Origin: Candidatus Latescibacterota bacterium
Lineage (GTDB): Bacteria; JAAXHH01
Reading direction: 5' to 3'
DNA length: 5,035 nt
NCBI GenBank assembly: GCA_022821935.1
Contig: JAJECR010000054.1
Span: 1 to 5,035, forward strand
The notes under the pieces are model-generated. The model was not told where the DNA came from. It ran no database searches and saw nothing but the letters and a program-made list of their open reading frames with translations. This document shows positions 1 to 4,628 of the stretch, one piece after another; within the stretch, counting starts at the first letter, position 1; each line of letters begins with the position of its first letter. The position numbers and the translations under genes are program-made.

Positions 1-342
1 ACCGTCCTGCGGAAGGCCACGGAGAAGGGCTATGCCAAGATCATGTCCAAGCCCGTCGTCATCGGCGTGGTCTGCAAGAAGGACGAGGACGCCTTCCGGG
101 AAAGGGAGGATTACGCCGCCACCTGTTGCGCCATACACAACATCGCGCTGGCCGCCTGGGAAGAGGGCATCGGCATGCAGTGGAGCACGGGGGGATTGAT
201 CCGGGATCCCGATACGCTGGAACTGCTGAAAATCGATTCACGCGTGGAAGAAATCGTCGGATTCCTCTACACCGGATATCCCGCGCAGGTCCCCGCCCAG
301 AAGAGAGTACCCGCCGCGGAACGGACCGAATGGTTCGCCTGA
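1..342 (+). CDS. Nitroreductase-family protein, C-terminal part (5' end outside window)
   Basis: The frame is open from base 1 to a TGA at 340-342, giving 113 residues that lack the N-terminus. An internal ATG at 43 is unlikely to be the start because the frame and family-like sequence continue upstream of it. The segment matches the C-terminal half of the FMN-dependent nitroreductase fold: a hydrophobic strand (PVVIGVVCKK), the helix with the E-(D)YAATCCAIHNIALAA pattern, the EGIGMQWSTGG turn near the flavin pocket, and the closing VGFLYTGYPAQ strand. Family members are usually cytoplasmic homodimers that reduce nitro-aromatics, quinones or other acceptors with NAD(P)H; the substrate here cannot be told. 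The full gene would normally be about 180-220 codons, so roughly half is missing. It is followed by a 49-base gap, so it may or may not share a transcript with the next gene. Confidence 0.88.
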   Translation, partial: TVLRKATEKGYAKIMSKPVVIGVVCKKDEDAFREREDYAATCCAIHNIALAAWEEGIGMQWSTGGLIRDPDTLELLKIDSRVEEIVGFLYTGYPAQVPAQKRVPAAERTEWFA

Positions 343-391
343 CGCATATATGACCCGCATTGTTTCAACCTGAATACCGCCTGGAGCCGCC

Positions 392-919
392 ATGCCCGTT
401 GTTTCCGAAGATCGATTCGCCTCGGGATTCCGCTGGGATGACTACATGCAGCACAGCGAGAAGAATCTCGAGAGATTCCATGAGAATTACGAGCGCGTTA
501 CGCTGGATCCGGAGGACGCCGGGTTCTTTGCCTCCATCACGACCCCCTTGAAGGTGCTCATCCTGGCGGAGGACTGGTGCGGAGACGTCGTGCAGAGCCT
601 GCCGCCCATCATCCGCCTGCTGGAGCAGAGTCCGTCCATCGCGTACCGGATCTTCCGCAGGGACGAGAACCTCGATATCATGGACCGTTATCTCACGGAC
701 GGTTCGAAGGCCATACCCTACCTCGTCTTCATGGACGACGGTCTGAACGAGGTCGCCCGCTGGGGACCCCGCCCGGAGGAATGCCAGTCGATCATGCGGG
801 ACAACAAAGGGAAGATCCCCATGGAAGAGATCTATCCGCGTATCCGTTCCTGGTACAGGCAACACGGGAACGGACCACTCGTGACGGAAATCCGGGCCGT
901 CCTCGAAAGGATCGCCTGA
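392..919 (+). CDS. Thioredoxin-fold family protein with single-cysteine WCGDV site
   Basis: This 175-residue cytoplasmic protein has no signal peptide or membrane segment. The ATG at 392 is preceded by GGAG (383-386) at 5-base spacing, which supports the start. Residues about 1-50 form a helical lead-in. A thioredoxin beta strand (LKVLILAEDWCGDV, 53-66) carries the active-site position, with Cys63 followed by Gly-Asp-Val rather than a second Cys. The expected cis-proline lies at Pro109 (KAIPYLVF), then the strand pair and a WGPRPEE signature (124-130). The RRDENLDIMDRYLTDGSKAIP block and WGPRP resemble the PF14595-type thioredoxin family found in Bacillus and many other phyla; this assignment is from memory of the family pattern. 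With one cysteine it cannot act as a classical dithiol oxidoreductase, so a monothiol, thiol-sensing or non-redox role is possible. A DUF402 gene follows after 7 bases, suggesting co-transcription. Confidence 0.88.
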   Translation: MPVVSEDRFASGFRWDDYMQHSEKNLERFHENYERVTLDPEDAGFFASITTPLKVLILAEDWCGDVVQSLPPIIRLLEQSPSIAYRIFRRDENLDIMDRYLTDGSKAIPYLVFMDDGLNEVARWGPRPEECQSIMRDNKGKIPMEEIYPRIRSWYRQHGNGPLVTEIRAVLERIA

Positions 920-924
920 TCCTT
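907..924 (+). other. Perfect 7-bp hairpin across the thioredoxin stop codon
   Basis: AAGGATC (907-913) and GATCCTT (918-924) are exact reverse complements separated by the 4-base loop GCCT. The stem-loop contains the thioredoxin stop codon (TGA, 917-919) and ends two bases before the DUF402 ATG at 927. The only Shine-Dalgarno-like run nearby, AAAGGA (906-911), is mostly inside the left arm. In the mRNA this could couple translation of the second gene to ribosomes finishing the first. There is no U-tract, so it is not a typical intrinsic terminator. The pairing is seen directly; the role is inferred. Confidence 0.5.
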
Positions 925-926
925 CC

Positions 927-1433
927 ATGGCCGGCACCGTCACGGAAATCAAGCACAACCTCGGCAAGCCCGACCAGTCCTTCTCGTGCCGCCTGCTCTA
1001 CCGCGGGGGCAGCCGCATGGTGATCTCCTACCGGTCCGCACGGGAATACCGGCAGGGGGACATTCTGATTCCTCCGGGCACGCTGACCCTGGCCTATTAC
1101 GAAGAAGGACTTCAGTACATCCTGTGGAAGATGATCGGACCGGACGGAAGCCTCGTCGGGCACTACGTACACCTCTGCGACCGGGTGCGGATCGGACCTG
1201 ACCGCGTGGAGTACGACGACCAGTTGCTGGACCTGTGGTTCTTTCCGGACGGCAGGTGCCGCGTACTGGACGAGGAGGAGCTTCGACAGGCCTGTGACAG
1301 GGGACTGATCGAAGCCGATACGGCGGACCGCATAAGGATGTCCGCCGAACATGTCCGGCGGCGTATCCACACGATCACGGCGGATTTCGACGCATTGCTC
1401 GACAGCCGCGGACTTGCGCAGCACGCCGTCTAG
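927..1433 (+). CDS. DUF402 family protein (FomD/Ntdp-like predicted phosphohydrolase fold)
   Basis: This 168-residue soluble protein matches the DUF402 (PF04167) pattern. It has an N-terminal strand-rich part with a GDILIPPGTLTLAYYEEGLQY region (44-64), then HYVHLCDRVRIGPDRVEYDDQLLDLWFFPDG (79-109) and VLDEEEL (113-119), and a C-terminal helix (about 120-160). The acidic residues Asp97/Asp98, Asp102, Asp115 and Glu116-118 fit the metal-binding acidic cluster expected of the fold. Characterised relatives hydrolyse phosphate bonds: Staphylococcus Ntdp acts on nucleoside di/triphosphates and Streptomyces FomD on a cytidylylated intermediate. A metal-dependent phosphohydrolase is therefore a reasonable but unproven guess. 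The ATG at 927 lies 7 bases after the upstream stop and has no well-spaced Shine-Dalgarno, so expression probably depends on translation of the thioredoxin gene. No clear intrinsic terminator follows the TAG stop. Confidence 0.85.
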   Translation: MAGTVTEIKHNLGKPDQSFSCRLLYRGGSRMVISYRSAREYRQGDILIPPGTLTLAYYEEGLQYILWKMIGPDGSLVGHYVHLCDRVRIGPDRVEYDDQLLDLWFFPDGRCRVLDEEELRQACDRGLIEADTADRIRMSAEHVRRRIHTITADFDALLDSRGLAQHAV

Positions 1434-1453
1434 CCCGCCGTAGATACATTACG

Positions 1454-1483
1454 CACGCGCCACACACGCGCCACGCACGCGCC
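1454..1483. repeat. Short tandem repeat, 11-bp period, about 2.7 copies
   Basis: The core ACGCGCC recurs at 1455-1461, 1466-1472 and 1477-1483, exactly 11 bases apart. The full unit reads CACGCGCCAC followed by A or G. It lies in the non-coding gap just after the DUF402 stop. The 11-base spacing places the cores on nearly the same face of the DNA helix. No function is evident; it may be simple low-complexity GC-rich sequence. Confidence 0.6.
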
Positions 1484-1500
1484 GTTTTGAGGAGCGTTGC

Positions 1501-1543
1501 GGCCGGCCTTCGTCCGGCGGAATCCGCTTGACACAGGCCGGCT
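1501..1543. promoter_or_regulatory. Nested 41-bp imperfect palindrome over the phoH promoter -35 region
   Basis: The outer arms GCCGGCCT (1502-1509) and AGGCCGGC (1535-1542) are exact reverse complements. An inner palindrome, GCGGAATCCGC (1517-1527), shares the same centre, base 1522. Between them GTC (1512-1514) pairs with GAC (1530-1532). In total 16 of 20 symmetric positions pair as Watson-Crick, with one further G-T pair at 1516/1528. The dyad contains the complete -35 hexamer (1528-1533). It could be an operator for a dimeric or tetrameric regulator. If transcribed from upstream, it would instead fold as a strong hairpin ending the DUF402 message, although only a weakly T-rich tail follows. 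The symmetry is observed; the role is inferred. Confidence 0.55.
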
Positions 1544-1556
1544 TATCCGTTAGATT
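1528..1556 (+). promoter_or_regulatory. Predicted sigma70-type promoter for phoH-ybeY-corC operon
   Basis: A perfect -35 box TTGACA (1528-1533) is followed by exactly 17 bases and a -10 box TAGATT (1551-1556, 4 of 6 matches to TATAAT, including the first, second and last positions). Transcription would start near A1563. It lies in the non-coding gap in front of phoH and points in the direction of the genes. This is the best promoter-like pair I found in the window. Confidence 0.65.
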
Positions 1557-1649
1557 CGAGTTACGGGAAACAAGGTGCAATGGTTGCCTGTCCGAGGCGA
1601 AGGGAACAGGCGGTCGGATCGCGCCGTACATGCATTGACCTGCCAATCT

Positions 1650-2615
1650 ATGCCATCATTAAAAAACACGGTAACGCATCGACTGTCGGCCAAGGGCATC
1701 GATCCCCTCGCGCTCTACGGCCAGTACGACTCCAGGCTGCGCGCCATAGAAAGCGAATTCGACGCGAAAATCACCGCCCGGGGCGAAGAAGTCGTGATCA
1801 CGGGCAAAGCGGAAGAGGTCAGGCAGATCACCAGCGTGCTGCGCGAAATGATCAAGTCTGTCCAGCAGGGCCGCAAGCGCGAAGTAGACGACATCATCCG
1901 GGCTACGAAGACGGTAAAGAAGAACGGCGAAGAAACAGGTACTTACGACGGCGAATCGATCGAGGTGCTGTCCCGGCGGGAACGGATCCGGGCGCGGAGT
2001 CCCAACCAGCAGAAGTACGTGGACCAGGTCCGGAAATGCGACATCGTGTTCTCCATCGGACCTGCCGGCACGGGAAAGACCTACCTGGCGGTAGCCATGG
2101 CCATCTCGGCCCTCCGCAGGGGAGAAGTCGACCGGATCGTATTGGCGCGGCCGGCCGTGGAAGCGGGCGAAAGCCTCGGGTTTCTCCCCGGCGATCCGCG
2201 GGAAAAGGTCGACCCGTACCTCAAGCCCCTGTACGACGCGCTGCACGACATGATCCCGAACCACAAGGCCGGACGCCTCATCGAAGACGGGACCATCGAG
2301 ATCATCGCCATGGCATACATGCGCGGCCGGACGCTGAACAACGCCTTCGTGATCCTCGACGAGGCCCAGAACACGACGACGGCGCAGATGAAGATGTTTC
2401 TGACCCGCCTGGGCGCCAATTCCAAGGCGATCATAACCGGCGACATCACGCAAATCGATCTGCCCGAGGACAAGGTTTCCGGACTGGTTCACGTCCAGGA
2501 CGTCCTGGCGGACATTCGGGGCATCGCCTTTGTATACCTGACGGAAACGGACGTGGTCAGGCACCGGCTAGTCCAGGACATCATCAAGGCATATGAACGG
2601 CATGAGAACCCGTAA
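1650..2615 (+). CDS. phoH: PhoH family P-loop ATPase (PhoH/YbeZ)
   Basis: From the ATG at 1650 this is a 321-residue cytoplasmic ATPase. Residues about 20-85 form the KH-like N-terminal RNA-binding domain (LALYGQYDSRLRAIE, ITARGEEVVITG). The P-loop domain has Walker A GPAGTGKT (137-144), the signature RPAVEAGESLGFLPGD (167-182), Walker B VILDEAQN (234-241), a TGD sensor-like motif (263-265) and the C-terminal DVVRHRLVQDIIKAY (301-315). Length agrees with B. subtilis PhoH and E. coli YbeZ. PhoH/YbeZ proteins bind ATP and RNA and interact functionally with YbeY, encoded next. An in-frame GTG at 1575 would add 25 residues unlike the family; a GGGA at 1565-1568 lies upstream of it. I prefer 1650 because the protein then begins at the usual distance from the KH-like domain and the first codons are A-rich, as is common after starts, although no Shine-Dalgarno precedes it. 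The gene heads the phoH-ybeY-corC operon. Confidence 0.95.
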   Translation: MPSLKNTVTHRLSAKGIDPLALYGQYDSRLRAIESEFDAKITARGEEVVITGKAEEVRQITSVLREMIKSVQQGRKREVDDIIRATKTVKKNGEETGTYDGESIEVLSRRERIRARSPNQQKYVDQVRKCDIVFSIGPAGTGKTYLAVAMAISALRRGEVDRIVLARPAVEAGESLGFLPGDPREKVDPYLKPLYDALHDMIPNHKAGRLIEDGTIEIIAMAYMRGRTLNNAFVILDEAQNTTTAQMKMFLTRLGANSKAIITGDITQIDLPEDKVSGLVHVQDVLADIRGIAFVYLTETDVVRHRLVQDIIKAYERHENP

Positions 2616-2632
2616 GCCCGCCTGCTTTCATC

Positions 2633-3103
2633 TTGACTGTTGAAATCGAAACAACCCTGCCCGCGCTGGACGTGCCGCGCGAGGCGCTCTGTAGTGCCGT
2701 CTGCCGGGTACTTCGGGGTGAAGGCCGAGACCGTGCGGCTGTGACCGTGGTACTGGTCGACGACCCCTACATCCGGCGGTTGAATCACAAGTATCGCCAT
2801 CTGGATCGCGCGACGGACGTGCTTTCGTTCAATCTGGACGACGGCACCGGGCTCGACGAGGAAGCACTGGGCGACGTGTACATTTCCGTCGACCGGGCCC
2901 GGGATCAGGCCGACCGTTATCATGTGTCCATGGACGACGAGCTGCACCGGCTCGTCGTCCATGGGTGTCTGCACCTGCTGGGATATGACCACCACAACGC
3001 TTCGGAACGCAAAGTGATGCGGGGAAAGGAGCGGGTCTACTCGGCGGCCGCGGACACCAGCGGGAAACCGGATGGTCACATAGGAGAAAAGCGTCGTGGA
3101 TGA
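2633..3103 (+). CDS. ybeY: Endoribonuclease YbeY (16S rRNA maturation factor)
   Basis: This 156-residue protein is a zinc-dependent single-strand endoribonuclease needed for 16S rRNA 3'-end processing and 70S ribosome quality control. The zinc site is the H-x3-H-x5-H motif in HGCLHLLGYDH: His110, His114 and His120. Other family signatures are LNHKYRHLDRATDVLSF (50-66) and GDVYIS (80-85). A tail after about residue 140 (SGKPDGHIGEKRRG) has no clear family match, and its coding sequence contains the ribosome binding site of the next gene. The start is TTG at 2633; no in-frame ATG or GTG fits the N-terminus and no Shine-Dalgarno is visible, so initiation may rely on coupling to phoH, whose stop lies 17 bases upstream. 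The 8-base overlap with the CorC-family gene supports one operon. Confidence 0.95.
   Translation: MTVEIETTLPALDVPREALCSAVCRVLRGEGRDRAAVTVVLVDDPYIRRLNHKYRHLDRATDVLSFNLDDGTGLDEEALGDVYISVDRARDQADRYHVSMDDELHRLVVHGCLHLLGYDHHNASERKVMRGKERVYSAAADTSGKPDGHIGEKRRG
3082..3086 (+). promoter_or_regulatory. Ribosome binding site for the CorC-family gene
   Basis: AGGAG lies inside the 3' end of ybeY, 9 bases before the GTG at 3096. It is one of the clearest Shine-Dalgarno sequences in the window and fixes the GTG start, which otherwise has no competing in-frame start until codon 22. Confidence 0.75.
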
Positions 3104-4418
3104 CGACATTCCCCTATTGGTCGAATGGCTGATCCTGATCGGCTGTACCCTCTATGCCATGCTCCTGACCGGAGCGGAATCCGCGTTTTCCAGCCTGCCC
3201 AAAACCACGCTCCAGGAACTCAAGGCCGCCCACGAAGGCGGACAATCCAGCCGCGTTACCCGGTGGCTCGACAACCAGGAACGCCTGTTCACCACCCTGC
3301 TTATCGGAAAGACCATCACCACGGTCGGCGTCGTCATCTCCGTAGTGGCCCTGACCCTGGCGCCGCCGCTTACCGAATCCCTCGGCTCGACCCTCACACT
3401 GACTTTCTCGGCACTGGTCGCCATCGGGCTGTTACTTATCCTGATCGAGTGGCTTCCGAGACTCCTCGTGTCCCGGTACTCCGACCTGACCGTACGCGTC
3501 TCCGCCGTACTGGTCCTCGTCAGCTACTGGCTGTTCTGGCCGCTGATCACACCGCTCCTGGTGTTGAACCGGCGCATGGCGCGGGGGGGACTCTTCAGCA
3601 GCGGGCGCAATCCCTACTGGCTCGACGACGAACTGCACCGGGTACTCGAGCTCGAAGAAACCCGCGAGCTGAAGCCCGACGACAAGGAGATGATCAGCAG
3701 CATCATCGAAATGCACGACACCAGCGTACGGGAAGTGATGGTGCCGCGGGTCGACATGGTGTGCGCGGAAAAGTCCCGGCCGATACCTGAACTGCTCGAG
3801 CTCATCCGCGAGATGGGACATTCCAGGATTCCGATTTACGGCGATTCCGTCGACGACATCGTGGGCGTGGCCTACGCCAAGGACCTGCTCCAGCTAAGCG
3901 AGGATCCTGAAGGGGAAAAGGAACTGGAAGACCTCCTTCGCCCTCCCTACGTCGTGCCGGAGACCAAGAAAGCCGCGGAACTGCTGAAGGAGTTCCAGCA
4001 GGAAAAAATCCACCTGGCCATCGTCGTGGACGAACACGGGACGACCGCGGGCCTGGTGACCCTGGAAGATCTGCTCGAAGAGATCGTCGGAGAGATCCAG
4101 GACGAATACGACGACGAGGATCCGATGTACGAGTCGCTGTCAGACGGCTCGTTCCTCGTCCATGCCAGGCTCAACATAGACACGCTGAACGACATCCTGG
4201 ATCTGGATATCACGCCGGACGGATTCGAAACCGTCGGCGGCCTGGTCTTCAACGAACTCGGCCGGGTGCCCGAACCCGGAGAGGCCGTTCCGTTCCGGAA
4301 CTTCCGGATCGTGGTGCGCGAGGTAGAGGGACAGCGGATCATCAAGGCCGTGGTCAGCCGACTGCATCCCCCATCCGAAGAAAGCGACACCGATACGATG
4401 GAGGACCGGGTGGCGTAG
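3096..4418 (+). CDS. CNNM/CorC-type membrane protein: DUF21, CBS pair and CorC_HlyC domains
   Basis: This 440-residue inner-membrane protein is of the hemolysin C/CorC (CNNM) group, linked to magnesium or cobalt efflux. Hydrophobic segments lie at about 7-29, 64-88, 100-122 and 133-157 and form the DUF21 membrane domain; GAESAFSSL (26-34) is a family signature. A linker leads to the CBS pair: CBS1 about 214-270 (REVMVPRVDMV, GHSRIPIYGDSVDDIVGVAYAKDLL) and CBS2 about 280-336 (HLAIVVDEHGTTAGLVTLEDLLEEIVGEIQDEYD). The CBS pair binds adenine nucleotides in relatives. The CorC_HlyC domain covers about 347-424 (FETVGGLVFNELGRVPEPGE). The second membrane segment reads LLIGKTITTVG, where many relatives have LLIGNTLVNI, so two commonly conserved asparagines are replaced. 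The GTG start at 3096 is supported by AGGAG nine bases upstream and by the 8-base overlap with ybeY. Transport function is inferred from family only. Confidence 0.93.
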   Translation: MDDDIPLLVEWLILIGCTLYAMLLTGAESAFSSLPKTTLQELKAAHEGGQSSRVTRWLDNQERLFTTLLIGKTITTVGVVISVVALTLAPPLTESLGSTLTLTFSALVAIGLLLILIEWLPRLLVSRYSDLTVRVSAVLVLVSYWLFWPLITPLLVLNRRMARGGLFSSGRNPYWLDDELHRVLELEETRELKPDDKEMISSIIEMHDTSVREVMVPRVDMVCAEKSRPIPELLELIREMGHSRIPIYGDSVDDIVGVAYAKDLLQLSEDPEGEKELEDLLRPPYVVPETKKAAELLKEFQQEKIHLAIVVDEHGTTAGLVTLEDLLEEIVGEIQDEYDDEDPMYESLSDGSFLVHARLNIDTLNDILDLDITPDGFETVGGLVFNELGRVPEPGEAVPFRNFRIVVREVEGQRIIKAVVSRLHPPSEESDTDTMEDRVA

Positions 4419-4431
4419 CGGAGGCCCGGTC
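4404..4431 (+). other. 7-bp inverted repeat across the stop codon of the CorC-family gene
   Basis: GACCGGG (4404-4410) and CCCGGTC (4425-4431) are exact reverse complements with a 14-base loop that contains the TAG stop (4416-4418). There is no U-tract after it, so it is at best a weak terminator or an mRNA 3'-end stabiliser. The right arm is also the head of the first 24-bp repeat unit, so the same left arm could pair with CCCGGTC at 4449-4455 or 4473-4479. Confidence 0.4.
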
Positions 4432-4495
4432 ATTCACACGCGCATCTGCCCGGTCATTGCCGCGTGCGTCTGCCCGGTCGATCCATCGGGTGCCC
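4424..4495. repeat. Degenerate tandem repeat, 24-bp period, three units
   Basis: Units begin at 4424, 4448 and 4472, exactly 24 bases apart, each with GCCCGGTC. The first two share GCCCGGTCATT and agree at 19 of 24 positions by my count; the third agrees with the second at 15 of 24, mostly in the head. It lies in the gap between the CorC-family gene and the sulfatase gene. Twenty-four is a multiple of three, but the reading frames across it look like shadows, so I treat it as non-coding. Confidence 0.65.
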
Positions 4496-4590
4496 ATCGG
4501 ACCCGTCGCGCATCTCGCAGCTACGTCGACTCCGATGCGATGGGAGCCCTTCGCAGAGCAGATGTGCCATCGGGCCCATCGCGTATCGCA
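4491..4590. repeat. Imperfect direct repeat pair (about 26-29 bp) with an inverted partial copy between
   Basis: The stretch 4491-4519 and the stretch 4565-4590 align with three substitutions and two small gaps; both run from a CCATCGG core through (C/T)CGCG to a TCGCA or similar end. The motif CCATCG(G/C) occurs on the + strand at 4483, 4494, 4567 and 4576. It also occurs inverted as GCGATGGG (4537-4544), which can pair perfectly with CCCATCGC (4575-4582) over a 30-base loop. The 4419-4628 gap thus holds a small cluster of related short repeats. I see no promoter with good boxes and no U-tract terminator in it. Confidence 0.5.
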
Positions 4591-4628
4591 CAAACACCCT
4601 TTCTCCTGCCACACCCTGGAGCCTATGG

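Noticed and set aside
345..352. CATATATG palindrome after the nitroreductase stop as a possible -10 box for the thioredoxin-like gene
   Set aside because: No acceptable -35 box lies 16-18 bases upstream.
365..967. 200-residue antisense open frame opposite the thioredoxin-like gene
   Set aside because: No domain is recognisable and the + strand frame has clear family motifs and a ribosome binding site.
792..1424. 210-residue antisense open frame opposite the DUF402 gene
   Set aside because: Composition is shadow-like and the + strand carries the DUF402 signature.
1661..1666. Run of six A at the start of phoH as a slippage or frameshift site
   Set aside because: The downstream PhoH frame is intact and nothing suggests an alternative product; A-rich early codons are common.
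1659..2564. 301-residue antisense open frame opposite phoH
   Set aside because: It lies wholly within a gene with full PhoH motifs, has low-complexity Arg/Asp/Val-rich composition and no recognisable domain; GC-rich codon bias leaves antisense frames open.
1580..2596. 338-residue + strand frame starting ATG at 1580 and overlapping phoH
   Set aside because: It is the +2 shadow of phoH, rich in Arg, Gly, His and Pro with no domain; the PhoH frame carries all motifs.
4354..4614. Antisense frame with an 8-residue repeat (DRADARGN-like) across the 24-bp repeats
   Set aside because: The repeat peptide follows from the 24-bp DNA period being a multiple of three; there is no start signal or family resemblance.
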